A DNA stretch of 64,000 nt from Cinclus cinclus (GCF_963662255.1 NC_085046.1:22029620-22093619); one strand, 5' to 3'. Numbered from the stretch's first letter, positions 47,640 through 60,900 are shown. Translations and numbers: made by a program. The notes: generated by a model not told the origin, from the letters alone.

Positions 47640-50600
47640 GTGAGTCCCGGGCCCGGGCCCCGACGGCTCTGCCCCGCACCCGGGCGTCCCGGCGGGGAGG
47701 GGACGGGGGCGGGGGTCAGCGCTGCCAAGGCGACGCCATCCCCGAAAAACGTTCCTTGGGAAGAAAAGCTCGGGAAATAAAGAATTCCGGTCGCCCCAGC
47801 AGTGCTGCGCGGGTCTGTGATGGAGTTAGCCCAAAATCGGCTGGGAAGAGCAAACTGTAAATGAGAGTTGGCTCACGTGCCCCCATTGCCAAAGAGGAAC
47901 CTCAGCAGAAAGCAGTCGGTTATTTTAATTTTGTTGCAGGTCTGGTAATTTAGTTTTTTTGTACGGGCTGCAGATTGTTTCTAGTTGAGGTGCTGAAGCA
48001 GGTAATAGCGGCCCAGTGATTTAGGGGACCAGACAAAAGAAGCCTGTCTGTCATCTGCTGTGAAGTCGCGTCGCTCTGTCACTGACATAAAGCATCCTGA
48101 GGTAGCGTCATGTGAATGACAGTGCCAAGCGTGTTACCTCCCGATGCCACCACACCGTGTTTGGTTTTGACACCAGTTTATTTGGCAGTTGGATTTGTTA
48201 TTGAGAACAATGCCAAAGAGTTCTGGTCTGCTCGGACTGGTGTTTCTCTTAGTCTCTTTGGCACACTGTGTTGCTTAATTCACTGTTTAAAGCATTAATT
48301 CACGCTGACATAATCAACACGAGCTAAGCAGGGAGAGAAGGTCCTCTCGGAGCAGGTGAGAAGTATCCCCGAGTTGGTGGGACGGAGCAGCTGGAAGAAG
48401 TGCTGTAACACATGAGAGCAGATGCAGCAGCCCCTGTCCTTGCAGACCTTCTCTATGGCCCTTGCACAGTCCTTAGGCATGCATTGTCCATTTGGGAGGT
48501 CTTCCCTTACAGCCAGTCTGGCTCGCAGACGTGGGTCAGCTTGCAGAGCTGCTTTGTCCCAGTGAGAGGGTGTGAAGTGCCTGTGCTGCAGCCAGGAGCT
48601 GTGGCGTTGGGTTCTCCCCATACCCTACCTAGGAGATGTGTTGGGCATTTTAATTTTTCACGTGCTGTGTATGCATTCAAGCACTGCTGTTTTTAAGTGG
48701 ATGATTGTGTTTGAAATCAGATATTTTTTATTGTCCTGCTCCAGGATGAAGAAGACTGAGAAAAGCTTATTCTTACTTGTAAACCACAGAGCTTCAAGGG
48801 AAAATGCAAAATTACAGTTCTAAAGCAAATATCATTTCACTGTTACAAATCTCTCTGTCCCCATATGGAAATGGCTTTCACCTATCATCAGTCTTAAACT
48901 TGTAAAATACATGTAACTTTCTTTGATTAGAAGAAAAAAAAAAAACCACAAAGGAAGCAGTCAGGTGTTTGGTCTGTTTTATATCTCTGTGAGTGTATAA
49001 ACACAGAGACTCTCTTCCACAGAACTGTGAAAGGATTTTACTAATGGTGGAAGTCATTAACAAAGAAAATGTTTTGAATGAGGATGCTGCTTTGTTGTAA
49101 CAGTGACAGTCCCATTAATGCCTTTTAGGGATCAAGGCCCCTCTGGCTGGTAATTTCTGCATGTTTTATTCGGCTCAGTTGGGTGATCATCTCTTTTTGT
49201 CATTTTGCACAAATTAAACAAGCTTTTAGATTCCTTGGGAGCTCTGGCCTGGTTTTAGATACACGGATATTTATGTCTAAAAGCTCCTCCAGTTCTGCGT
49301 GTATATGTGCAGAAGTGTAGGTGTGTGGTCTGGTATGTGGTTTGTTTGTTTCTTTGCTGGTGGTTGTTTTGTGATTAAAACACAGCTGCTACCAGCAAGT
49401 TTGTTCAATCTTTGGATGCTCAAATATATTGATCATCATTCTGGTCACTGCACTTTGAGCAAGAAAACTTCTAATTTTTCTGTATGAGGTTAGAAGATAG
49501 TCTACCCCTGACACCAGAGCCACAGATAAGCCCAAGCAAAGTAATTCTAAACTTGCATACCAGGAAATCCTTGGTTAAAACATGTACTGTACTTAACTCT
49601 TATGTTGAAGTGAAGGAGAGAAAACAGAAACCTCATTGGAAAAAGTCTTTCTGGGTATTTGACATTTGGGTTTTAAAGCTCTTTTTATAAATGCTGGTTG
49701 CTTGGTATGGTTAGCAAATTACAAATTAAATATGTATTTAATTTGTAACTTTTTCAGTCATCTGTTCAGTTGTGATTTGTCATAAATAATAGTTCCCTGA
49801 CATTGGTAAAAGCCAGGTTGGATGGGGCTTTGAGCAACTTGGTGTAGTGGAAGTTGTCCCTGCCCATAACAGGGGAGTTGGGGAGTTGTCTTTAAGGTAT
49901 CCTCCAAGAATTCTGTGATTCTATAAAACAGTGATGATATATTAACTTTTTCTGTTCTGCTTCAATGTCTGTGTGTTTGTAGGTTAAAGTGTGCAACACA
50001 GTATGATAAGCATAGTCATATAAATGATGTGAGTGTACTGTGGTGTTTGAATCAAATAATTAGTGAGTCAAACCTACATGTGTTGTAGTAAGAAAGATCT
50101 GATGATCATTCTTGAAATGATAAAGCACTGCATTCCCCCAGTGTTGGAAGTATTCCATCTACCAAATGAAATTCTCTCGATACTGCAAGACCCCAAACTT
50201 TGGTACCAGATTTTGAAACCCAAGTTTATGTTAGCCTCGTGGATAAGAGTGATGGAAATGTATCCTCATTGTCATTGGCAGTGAACTTTATTTTTTGTTA
50301 GAGCTTGCAGGTTGGCAAGCTATCTAAATAAACTGCATTTCAGACCTACTTCTGTCCACCAAGTAATTCTCTCAGTTTGAGAAGTTGTAGCTGAAATTAG
50401 TTTATGATTTTTTTTTACAGTGTGCTAAAGTATGCTGGGTAACATTTGAAGCTATTTCCCCACCATCTCTAGACAATGTAGTTATTCCTGGGGCACAGCA
50501 GAAGCCCAAAGGGTGCCAATAGCAGCCTCAGGAAGACTTGACCCATTTTCTTAACTGTGAACTTTGCAGACACTGGGTTTCCTGAAAGATGGTGATGAAA

Positions 50601-53600
50601 ATCTGGCTCATCAAACAAAACTGAGCTTAGTCCTGTAACTCTTAGAGTACCTAATGTTGAAAATGTTTATTTTGCTGAGTTGAAAATTGTGATGTGTGAA
50701 ATTGCCCATTCAGTGATCCTTTTCCTGAGCGTTCGCTTTGTGCCATTGTGTACAAATCTGACAGAGGATGATACAGTGCTGTGGTGTGCTGGGGGAAATG
50801 TGTGTGGCCTTTGGTGCTACAGGGTAGCTCTTTGCTGTAGAAATTGCAGTTCTTCCACTTCTAGAGAAATGTACTATCTTTGCATCTTAGGTACCCTTTC
50901 TCCTGGCAGAAATATTCTGGTGTTTAAAGGAGTGTCTCTCTTAAAAGTTAGCTCATCATAAAGAACTTATATTGCTAATAATCTGGAAAATATGCATAAT
51001 TATTTTCATTCATAAGTTTCTGCCAGCCTATTCATTTTTATACGAACATCCATATTAGTTTAAAAAATTTGGTTTCCTTGCTTATAGACTGTGTTGACCA
51101 TATAAGTGAATACACTATAGCTGTATGTTAATGAACTTTTAGAGATTCAGTTGACTCACTATTTAATTTAGCGTTTAAACCTTTATTAGGTTTGGTTCTT
51201 AGTTTTGCCCTTTGATAATTATGTAACTAAATTATCAGTGAATAATTTAATAAAAGTAGTAGTCATAATTTAGTTATGTGAAGAGTTCCTAGCTATGCAT
51301 TTGTTGAAGTTTGTGTAGTACCAGAATCACTTTGAGGTCGCTTCAGCTCATGCCATTTAAATTCTATTTTCTTACTGATTTCTTTAGCCAAAAACTAACA
51401 CCAGGTTGCAAAGAAAGGAAGGAGGAAAGGGAGAAAGAAAGAGAGACAGAAAACATTGTTGAGATTGATCACAGTGTGCTGAAAGCAATCTGTGACTTTC
51501 TGAGCATCCCTAGGCTTTGTTACTGGCTCCTCACTGATACAGAGGTTATCTCCACTAATCTCCTCTGATGTATATCCACATAGCTCACATACCTGAGATA
51601 ATGAGAAGTTCATTTGTAAACAGGTTTTTTTTTTTAAGTTCAGCAGAATTTTTTTTTACAGTTTAAAAAGAAAAAGATTGCATCAAGGAGAAAAATATAT
51701 TTTTAAATATAGTTTGTTCTATAAAATATGCTGCTTTGGGGTCTTCTTTGCAAGATGCTATATAGTGAATTATTTGAAACTGATACTATTATTAAACAGA
51801 ATCTCATTAAATGGGTGGCAAGGACTCTTATACTCTTTTTGTGATTCTTAAAAGACCTTTTAGTCAAAGGTAGAAGCTAAAGACAAGCCAAATATATGCA
51901 TTGGACTACAGATTCCCATTTCTTCTTGTACTGTTACACTGTGAATTTTGTTTAGCTATCTGTTTGGCCATTCCTTTAATGTTCTGATCATGTGAAAATC
52001 TTGTGTTTTTGTAAGGGAGAAAAGCTTGTCAGCACAGCCTAGGTGTGTCATTTACTAATTTATAGCTTATATGTCATTGTGATCTGAATGGTAATTGAGA
52101 AGATTAGAAACACACAAAGTGTTCCATAGGTTGGGGGTTCTCTTTCTTTCCTCCTCTTTCTTTCCTCCTCTTTCTTTCCTCCTCTTTCTTTCCTCCTCTT
52201 TCTTTCCTCCTCTTTCTTTCCTCCTCTTTCTTTCCTCCTCTTTCTTTCCTCCTCTTTCTTTCCTCCTCTTTCTTTCCTCCTCTTTCTTTCCTCCTCTTTC
52301 TTTCCTCCTCTTTCTTTCCTCCTCTTTCTTTCCTCCTCTTTCTTTCCTCCTCTTTCTTTCCTCCTCTTTCTTTCCTCCTCTTTCTTTCCTCCTCTTTCTT
52401 TCCTCCTCTTTCTTCGTTCTGAGCACTTGGGATTGGCAGTCTGAAAATATTTTGATCACTCTTCAAAACCATAAAAATATATTTAGCTATCAAAATGTAC
52501 AATGTGTGCCTCAGATCTCCTCAGCAAAAACCCTGAATTTGTTTAATTTTTATCACTGAGCATGAAACCTAGATGAGTAACTGTAAAGCAGTGACTTTCA
52601 GAGGTTTGAGGAAAGCCATGTTTCATGTCCTAAAGAAATGGGAGTTTAAAAGCAAAGGAAGGCTGGACATTCCCTGCTTTTCTATACAAAGATAACTGGG
52701 ATTTGTGCCTTGCTTGCCCGTGGTGGAGATTCTGGAGGTGCAGCACTGTTTGCACAGGTGGTACTGCCTCTGTGCCACCTCTGATACAGCTTCTACAGTT
52801 TTGGCATTGCTTTTGTTTTGTTTTTGTTTGTTGTTGTGGCTTTTGTTTGTTTTTGTTTTTTAGTTTTTTTTGTTTGGGTTTTGTTGTTGCTGTGGTTTTT
52901 TTGGTTGTTTGTTTGTTTTGGGGGTTTTCTGGGGTCTTTTTGTTTTGGTTTCTTGTTTTGTGTTTTTTTTTTTTTTTTTGTTTTTGAAGCTGGTAACACA
53001 GTTGCTCCTGAAGATAAGATTTGGAAGAGGTTTAGAAATTAGTAGTGATTTGAAGGCAGAGGGAGCATCTAAAAGAGAAAAAGAACTACTAGAGTCTAGA
53101 TCCTCAACCGTGCTAGGCACTTAAATATTTATCTCCTGCAGAAATATGCAAGAGTGCAAGAAACATTGTGCTGCTTAAATGATGAGGAGGGACCCTTCTG
53201 GTGCAGCACTGCACAAGCTGTATGGTTGTTCAGATGACCTCCCTCAAACTGAAAATCTTCGTGGTTTAAACTGAAAAGAAACAGTGCAAGCACCAATGCA
53301 ATGGTTTATTTAATTTCAGCTCGTCAAGAGAGGGAAACAAAGAGCACTTTCAGGTCACCGTGTGCAGTGTGCAGTCCCTCGTGGGTCTGGTTGAGAAAAA
53401 GAACCAGTCTTGTACTTTCAGACTAACACAGTTCATTGCAGATTTGGAGAAATTAATTTCCTTCAAATTTCAATAAAAATGTCCAGTATGCTAAAGGAAA
53501 ATGTTTCATCAGCTTAATCTTTGCTACAACTGCAGAACCATTTGTGTCTTCATTTTCTTACCAGTTCACATATTTTCTGCACTGTTTTTCTCTCCTATGT

Positions 53601-54159
53601 TTGTTTGATTAAGTGCATGTTAACACTGTAAGAAAGAAATCTCTTCTGCTTTAGTGTAAGTCATTCTAAAAATTAGAAAAGAAAAAAAGAAAAAAGAAAA
53701 AAAACACATTGCAATGCATACTATTTCCTAAAGAGTTAGTACTTGACAAACTGAATACATGGTTAGGTGTTTGTTATACTTTTCCTCTTTGAAGTTCAGT
53801 TAAGCTCTCCAGAAAGGGTTTTCATGCTCACTAGGAATTAAAATAAAAGTACCAAACCCACTGTTACAAAGTCTTATTTTCTTTAACCTGAGAGGATACT
53901 TTTCATAAATATGTAAATTTACTTTCTTAGAAACTCTCTGTGCAGTTCTACATTCCATTTACAGATTCAGATTTTGAGTATAAAATTGTTTTTCATGCCA
54001 GCCTGTTCTTTCCTATTATAACAGGAAAATGATGCTCTGTTTCTTATTTCTTTTTTTCTTTTCTGGTGGTTTGTGTTCATTGAAATGCAGTACAGATAAT
54101 AATTTATTTTTTCTTTTTATTTTAAAGCCTTGAAGAAGGAAGATAGCAGCTTTGATGAG
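47549..54159 (+). CDS. CDK14: CDK14 (PFTAIRE1) N-terminal coding exons 1-2, gene continues beyond the window
   Basis: Exons 47549-47639 and 54128-54159 join in phase to encode the first 41 residues of CDK14, beginning MCDMIDSQSAEKISRMKKLR, continuing RTLSESFGRI and ending ALKKEDSSFDE. Human CDK14 starts MCDLIEPQPAEKIGKMKKLR, then RTLSESFSRI and ALKKDDTTFDE. CDK14 is a cyclin Y-dependent, plasma-membrane-associated Ser/Thr kinase that phosphorylates LRP6 in Wnt signalling. The N-terminal segment seen here precedes the kinase domain; RRTLSES is a basophilic phosphorylation-type site. None of the kinase domain is in this window, as expected for a gene with very long introns. CDK15 lacks this N-terminus, so it is excluded. 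Confidence 0.93.
49719..49748. repeat. 30-bp near-perfect palindrome
   Basis: Arms TTACAAATTAAATA and TATTTAATTTGTAA are exact reverse complements, 14 bp each, separated by TG. AT-rich inverted repeats of this kind can extrude as cruciforms. No function is implied. Confidence 0.9.
49811..49925 (+). mobile_element. CR1 LINE 3' end fragment
   Basis: 'GCCAGGTTGGATGGGGCTTT', 'GAGCAACTTGGTGTAGTGGA', 'TGTCCCTGCCCATAACAGGG' and a terminal 'ATTCTGTGATTCTAT' follow the avian CR1 3' end block by block. The terminal 8-mer repeat marks the true 3' end on the + strand. Only the last part of the element is present. Confidence 0.92.
52140..52414. repeat. 14-bp minisatellite, about 19.6 uniform copies
   Basis: The unit CTCTTTCTTTCCTC repeats head to tail over 275 bases with no visible mismatch. 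The + strand is entirely pyrimidine and the - strand entirely purine. Because 14 is not a multiple of three and the unit has no stop codon, all frames stay open and yield spurious frames of 130-154 codons. Confidence 0.97.
52803..52986. repeat. T/G-rich low-complexity tract
   Basis: Mixed TTTTG, TTTG and TTG units with an 18-19 base T run near the end (about 52962-52980). Open frames here encode only F/V/L/C-rich or K/Q/T/N-rich strings and are not genes. Confidence 0.9.
53664..53708. repeat. A-rich low-complexity tract
   Basis: Repeated AAAAG and AAAAAG units ending in AAAAAAAACACA. Simple sequence in CDK14 intron 1. Confidence 0.7.
54128..54159 (+). CDS. CDK14: CDK14 coding exon 2
   Basis: Acceptor TTTTAAAG ends at 54127 and donor GTAGGT starts at 54160. 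The exon is 32 nt and, with the last base of exon 1, encodes ALKKEDSSFDE, ending in phase 0. The human counterpart is ALKKDDTTFDE. Confidence 0.93.
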
Positions 54160-56205
54160 GTAGGTTAAATGTCTTTGTACCTTACATAGTCCAGGTATAC
54201 CTTTAATGTTTCTCACTGATGCTAGAAGAAACCCACAGATAGTAGTGATATGACTTGCATGTGAATTAATACATGCATATTGCTCATATTTTCATTTTCT
54301 AAATAACTGCCAGAAGAATTTTTTAGTCAAAGGGTCTGAGTGGAACACTTATGTTTTTTTTTTTAATGTAATACAACTGAATGTTTTAAGAAAGGTGGCC
54401 ATTTAAAACTGTTCAATGCTGAGAAATATTGCATGTAGGGAAAATACTTTATAGAACTTTGCTTGTGATATTCCTGTAACTGTAGGCCTGTACTGTAACA
54501 GGCAGGGAGAAATCATCACTCCTGAGAGAACACTTTATGTAAAGGGCTGCTACATTGGCTTCTTGCTGAATATGTCAACTCAGAGAGATGCTAATTATGA
54601 AATTAAAAAGAAACCCAATCCAAAAGCACAAAACCAGCATCTAGTCTATTGGTAAAACTGATACTTGATTATTCAGTCTAATCAGCTTGAGGTCTTGACC
54701 TATCTGTAGTATGATTCCCAAGTTAACTTGTAAAATATGCTGCTCACGGTTTGTGCTTGGGAGTTCCAGGTCAGTGCAAGTTATCCCACAGATCAAGTTT
54801 AAGCCTTGGTGTGATGACTGGTGATATTGTAGTCAATGCTTGCCTTGTACTTCCCTCTGCCACCATAGCTGGAAGAAAATGGAAGTATTTTCATGTGTTG
54901 ATGTTGCACTTCTGGCATTTCTTCTTCATTGCCTGCTGTAAGCTGAAATTCTTGGCTGAATAGAGTGAGATAGCTGTTGTGTAATGCCAGATTCTAGAAT
55001 AAATAAATGATGATGTAATGTCCTGGATTCTGGATCAAATCAGACTCCATCTATTTCTAAACAGATCACACTGATGCTCAAATACAGCAGTAACAATATA
55101 AATGTTAAAAAACATAAAAATGTTTTTGATTTTTCTATGCGTTGCAAAGCTGTAACTCACCTTGACTTCTTTCAGGTCTGGAGTGAAGGTCATGGGGTTG
55201 GGCTGTCTTTTCAGGAACTCTGTTGCATTGTGCAGTGGTCCTGACTATTTCATCTCTCTTGTAACACACGTGGAACTTGATTCCTTCCTAAAAGTTACAC
55301 CCGTGCGAATACAAGCAGATACATGTGGTTAATAAACTCTGAATCCTTGTTTTACAAATCTGGTCTGTTCAGTATTGTCTTCTGAAGGCTGCAGTGGTAT
55401 ATCTGTACTATAACCTGCTCAGTAAGTAGAAATACCTCATATTAAATTTGACTCAGAATTTGAAAGAATCTATTAAAAAGCATTGTCATATGAAGATGGC
55501 AGTTCTTCTGTCCCCTTCCCCTGGATAGCTTATCTGCAGGTTGCATTTATTTTCTTTAAACTTGGTTTTCTGCTTTAACAGGAGACAACTTAAGCAAATT
55601 TTTATGTAAATTCAAGGGGGTTGGGGAAGAAATAATCTTTCAAATATGTTTTTAGTGAAATCTGACAGATTGTTGCAATGAGCTACTGCAGAGGCAGTAA
55701 GGGACATCTAGTAGGAAGGGTGCACAAAAGAATTTTCTTCCATTTCCTGTGAATATGGAAGAGCTTGATGTGACATTTGCATCAATTGATTCCATAGTTT
55801 TAGGTGTCATTTCTGAGAACAAAGAGAAGTGTGTTGAGATTTTATGTTGTTCTTATTATCTCTTCAAATTCTACACAGTTCTTGGCTATTTTCTAGCTTG
55901 AAGTGTGAATCAGAGAGTGAGCTGTGCCAGGTATCACTTAATTCCTTTCTTTTCAAACATCCTTCAAATCAGAAGATGAAACAGACGTTGTTAACAAGAA
56001 TGTACCTGATTTAATAACACCTGAGGAGGGCAGTATCTGTGAGCAGAGGAGTGGGTGCACATGTTGGTCTTAGGAGGCCATCCTGAAAAACACTACTAAG
56101 ACCATAGCAGGATATTAAAAAAAGCCATCTAGTCTTCTGGCTTGTACATGTAGTATTGATGTAACAGGGAAACAGTTATGAAGAAAGTTAAAATGACAAT
56201 AAATG

Positions 56206-56231
56206 GGAATATCAGATGGGAATATCAGATC
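56206..56231. repeat. 13-bp direct duplication
   Basis: GGGAATATCAGAT occurs twice in immediate tandem. Probably a recent slippage duplication. Confidence 0.85.
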
Positions 56232-57898
56232 AGAGGAAAGAGGAAGTAGTTTTCCAGGCTGTCCAAAAGCGGTCAGCTTAGGGCCTCTTACTACAAAAAT
56301 TGAAATAGTCAACTGTTGAAACAGAAATTTCATTTAACAAGCAGCACATTCTCCTTGTGTGGTTGGTGAAAAGATGCTCTTTTATGTTGCTGACAGATGC
56401 TGTATATCTCTTCTCAGCCTGTGCTTCCCCTTTCCTGAAGGGAGGTTGCCTGTGAAGCAGTGTTTGAACAAGGAGTGATGAACTTGCAGAAGGACTTTAT
56501 GCTCTTGACAGGTAGAGGAGAAGGACTCATGTTTTAGCCTTTCAAGTTGTGAGCAGAATACCAGGAGCAGAAGTTGGCCAGCAGGGACCTGAAGCTTCTG
56601 CTGGAGGAGAGAAAGTGGGTGAAGAGGAAGATGACCCTTCTAAAGCTGTAAGGTCTGCATTTGCAGCTGAATAGGTTGTCACTTTGTTCTGCATATTGTA
56701 GGTGCTACATGAGGTGCTTACTTAGCCTGTCTCTTGGGAACTGAGGGGAATAAATTGAGCAGTTCAGTGGCTCTTAATTCTGCCTGCTTTAATTACTTGC
56801 AATGGCTGAAAACTGTACAACGCTGCAGCAAGTTGTCTGTCTTTTGAAGAGAAACTACTAAAAATTAAGATGTCAGACATGATAAGCAAGTGTACCACAT
56901 AATAATTAATTAATGAAATTAATCTGTCCAGTAAATTAGGACTAAAAGAATCATGCAGTGAGTTCTGTGAATAAGTTATGTGTTAGAAAATAATTTTATT
57001 TGTAGAATTATTTCAGGGATCTTACTGCTGTATTTAGTCCTACCCATAAGGTCAGAGCACAACAATAGTGTCAAGGAGTGGATTTCTCACCTTTTAATAC
57101 CTGCTCTTGTGTTGCTTTGATTAAATTTTAAATGAAAAGAAACCAGTTTTCTGTAAATGATGCCAGTCTTTACTTTGGTCCATGACAACACTGAATTAAT
57201 CCTTTTAATGGATTTAGTGGTAGCCTGCTCACCTTCCTAAGATGTGTGACATTTTCCAGAGACTCATATGAATAAAGGAGTGGATACAGACCACTTCTTC
57301 TGTAGTCTTTCATTCAAATCAGTAATCGTGTGGTTTTGTTTCTTCTTTTTTAGCCTATAGCCTCTTCCTTTCGGTCATACTGGTCACATTGTGGGAACTG
57401 AAACAGGCCTGTGTCAGTACGTGCTGAAATCAGTGGGAAGGTTCTCAGTGTTTTCAGTGGTTTGTGGATTGGTTTCCTGTGCCAGGGAGTATCATGGGAG
57501 AGGGGCTGTTCTTGCCTGTTTTCAAAGTTTTTTGAGTAAGCACCTTTCCCTTGTGTCCTTAAATCTGCCTTATCTATTCTCTGAAAATGGCACGCTGTTA
57601 AACACCCTCCCCCCCCACAAAGTAGCTGCCCTCTTTTTCAAAGCAACCTAAGTTTCACTCTGAGTGTAGGTTCTGGCACAGTTAGCATCTGTTTTGTTGT
57701 TTTAGGTGAAGCCCTGATTATCTTCATTGAACATCATGATAGAAATGAACACCTCTGAGGAGCAGCGCTACATGAAAAGAGCAGTCTAAAAACAAATGTT
57801 TCTTGAGTGAACATTTTATTTGTGCTTCAGTAGTTTGTCGAAGTTCAGTTTAATAATTTCCAGCCATGCAGGATTGCTTTGATATATTTGGACCACTG

Positions 57899-57933
57899 TA
57901 TGTGTGTGTGTGTGTATATATATATATATCTAT
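57899..57933. repeat. (TG)n(TA)n microsatellite
   Basis: About seven TG units followed by about seven TA units inside CDK14 intron 2. Likely polymorphic. Confidence 0.9.
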
Positions 57934-60900
57934 AGCCCACTCTGCCTTATAATGATGGAACCTATTTATTTTTCATTACAGTGTGATCAAGGCCAGTAAC
58001 AAGTGGCTGTACCATATTTGTTGAAATAACAGCCAGTGTTGATTTTGTGACTAAACTCATCTCAGGGCTGGTGGTAACCTGTTCCCTTTGTTAGCTGCTT
58101 GCTATTACAATTTATTTCTAAATTACTGTCATAAGCTGTTGGTTCTACTCGTTGGTTTCTCTGAGCACTTAAATCATGTTTTAAGACCTTCAGGCATATA
58201 TATGTGTGCACACTAAATAAATTAATGTCACAATGAAACCAAGAGAAAATAATCTTCAGACTCCAAATAAACATGAATGTCTTGGATTATTGCTTCTTAT
58301 AGTGAGTTTTATTGCTATTGTTTAGCTGTATTTTAGTGTTAATTTTTACTGATATCAAAAGCATTTAAGGTCATCTTTCTTAAGAAATTAGGATACTGCA
58401 TGTATAATGCTGTCTGACTTCACCCAGTAACTTTGAAGCTGGCTGACACTAGATGTCTAGATGCTGGTGGAAAAGCATGTGAGCTGGCTGAGGGGTAGAG
58501 ATAAGAATCTCCTCTGATGGAAAAGCTGAAATGCAAGTTCTTGTGAGCATATGAGAATGAGGTTGGAGGTGTTATGAATACTCTGGCTTCAGCAAAATCC
58601 TTAATACTCATCTACTCCTTACTACATTTAGAGTCTCCAACTCTGAGGAAGCCAAATTTCATTTATTTCACTTATGGAACAACTTCTGTGTGTTTGAAGT
58701 GGAAGTGTGTGAAAGGGGAGGGAGTTCTGCCAAGTTAATTCTTAATTCTGTAATGTGCTTGCTCTCACAGTCTCTCTCACCCCAAATAAAAAGGCTACTC
58801 CCTCTGTGGGATGTCGGCATGAAAGAGGTCTTGGTTTAAAGGTTTGGTATCTCGAAACCAGAACTTTTGTGTAGAGATTATTTTGACTTTGAACAGTTAA
58901 AGGAGAGAGTGTAGTTGGAAAAAAGTAAAGCTTTGTAAGGCATGAACAAGAGGCATTTGAATGCCATAATGCAGGTGGCACATAATACGCTAAATAAATT
59001 TTCTGAAATTTTTTACTATTTTATTTATAGTAAGTAGCTTGAGAGATAAATGCATGTATGACAGAAAGATAAAAAACCCTTAAAACTGAATTTGGAAAAA
59101 ATCACCAGGAATATAGGTGTCAAAGCATTTTCTAAATAATACCAGGGAACTGGGTCAGAAAAACTTCATCTGGTGGTTAGGTTACTTTGCCAAATATGTA
59201 CAAAGGTGGAAAAATGTGTCTGTTCAGATATATTGTCACAAAGCAAATGAGAGGAAACATAATTCCAGGCAGAAGACAACTCAGTATTGGAAGTTGCTGC
59301 TTTTGAAGTGTTACTTGACTCATGACACAGCAAATATTTTTTTGGTGACAAGAAGGAGGTGAAGGCTCAATAATGTAATCTGATGCCTCCTGCAGGAGAA
59401 CCACCCTCTTGGGTTAGAGGGATCTTTGTGTGTCCGATAAAGATCTTTCCAGACTGCCACCTTTGGGAGGGAGGATGGGTGGGGATGATGTTGTCTCCTG
59501 AGCCTGTACATGACAGAGATTTCCCAGGAGATGGTTTGTGTTCCTACCTCCCCTTAATCTGTGTCTTCTTTTCCCCAGTACTGTTCTTTTACACTTCTGA
59601 GGTTCCCTAGCAGCGGATGGCTTAGACATCAGCTTGCCCAGCAGATTTACTGGTCTCTGCTGCTGTGTCTCTTTGAAGCAACAAAATATAGATCCGAATT
59701 GTGTCCTGGCTCTTCAGGCTGGTGTGTGATGATGATATGTGTGCATCTGTAGCAGAATAGTGCCAGCATTTCAGGTCTTACAAAGTTGTCCTCACCTGCT
59801 TAAAGGGAAAAATTGTTTCCTCTAGATTGATAATATTACTATCAGTTGTGTTTCAGGTGGGTCTGAGAGTGAGGGGCATGAATGGAAGAGAGCAAATACT
59901 GCCATTCTGCTGGAGGTTCTTATTGCATCAGCTGTGGGACAGATGTGCATCTGTGGGGCAGAAGGGGCATTGTTCTGTAAGAACATTGGTCTGTGAAACT
60001 TCTGGTGGCCTAAAAAAGCCCTTGGGCAGCCTTGCATAGCTTCTCAGAGAATTACTAATATTTATATGGTGATCAGGGATTCCTGTCACTTCTCTCTGCT
60101 ATGTTGCACATGGAAATAAATCAGGTTCTGGAAGACATGAGGCAGATCAGAAACAGATCTAGGTGACCACAATGCAAGCTGGTAAGTAATTGAGAGGTGG
60201 CAGGAAAGCCACCAGGGAAAGCTGACTATGAAATAGCTGCATTGTTTTATCAATTTCAAGGCTTTGAAGCAAAACCTGAGACCATGTGGAAGGTTTTGAG
60301 GTTTACTTGGCAGTGACTCTACCCATTCAGTACAGGAATTGTTCTTAGTGTTGGAGGATAGACCTAGCCTTTGGGAGATCAAAGTTTGAGGACTCTCTTT
60401 TGTAGCTGAGGAAGAGCTTTAATCTTGGCACATCCCTTGAATCTGTTGAGTGGCAGTGGTTTGAATTTTTGCCCCAGCCATCAATATGTTCAGCTGTGTG
60501 TGTTCTTCTGCCTGGTGTGTTTGGGAGAGTGCATCCTTATTGCCTTTTAGAAGGTGTGTAGTATTTTCATGACATAAGAAAAGTGGTTAAGTAATTTAAG
60601 GTGAACCTGCTTACTTCCCCCCTTTCTCTGCCTTTTCTTCTGTAGAAACTGGGTAGAAGAAGGGTTCATGTGGTTAGTTAGTATGCTTGTATCCTTTGCT
60701 TAACTTTTCTTTGAAAATTAATGGAGTGAAGGAGCAGAACTTGGTCTGAATCCATGTCTGCAGCAGTGACTGGTGAGGATTTGGCCAAAATGCTGACATA
60801 TATAGCTCTGTTGTGATCTGCAGGCAAGTGTTTTAGCTATCAGAGAAACACTGTGAAATGAAGATTAATTTCTAGGCCTACTTCTCTCACTTGTTCGTGT

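Larger units (their letters stand above)
46640..47830. promoter_or_regulatory. CDK14: CpG-island promoter and 5' leader of CDK14
   Basis: A 1.2-kb stretch of very high GC and CpG in AT-rich surroundings, ending shortly after CDK14 coding exon 1. There is no TATA box. It includes a 3 x 30 bp tandem repeat (47008-47097), a CCG run (about 47110-47128), a TCCC-rich tract (about 47188-47216) and an upstream reading frame (47326-47397). The transcription start is not determined. The long open frames on both strands (up to 364 codons) are effects of GC content. Confidence 0.85.
47640..54127 (+). other. CDK14 intron 1
   Basis: Phase-1 intron of 6.5 kb. It contains the tail of the CpG island, a 30-bp palindrome (49719-49748), a CR1 fragment (49811-49925), a 14-bp minisatellite (52140-52414), and T/G-rich and A-rich low-complexity tracts. 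No additional exon was recognised. Confidence 0.85.

Noticed and set aside
46585..47860. Long open frames on both strands across the CDK14 CpG island (up to 364 codons)
   Set aside because: Compositional artefacts of GC-rich DNA and the 30-bp repeat; proline/arginine/alanine-rich with no homology. The real coding exon is 47549-47639.
52067..52559. Frames of 130-154 codons with KEEERKRRKERGGK or LFLSSSFFPPLSFL repeats
   Set aside because: Translations of the 14-bp minisatellite, which has no stop codon in any frame. They are not genes.
52703..53124. Phe/Val-rich and Lys/Thr-rich open frames
   Set aside because: They read through the T/G-rich low-complexity tract and have no protein similarity.
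47549..54159. CDK15 as the identity of the downstream kinase gene
   Set aside because: Mammalian CDK15 has an unrelated N-terminus. The two exons here match CDK14 residue by residue, including the exon boundary between RI and ALKK.
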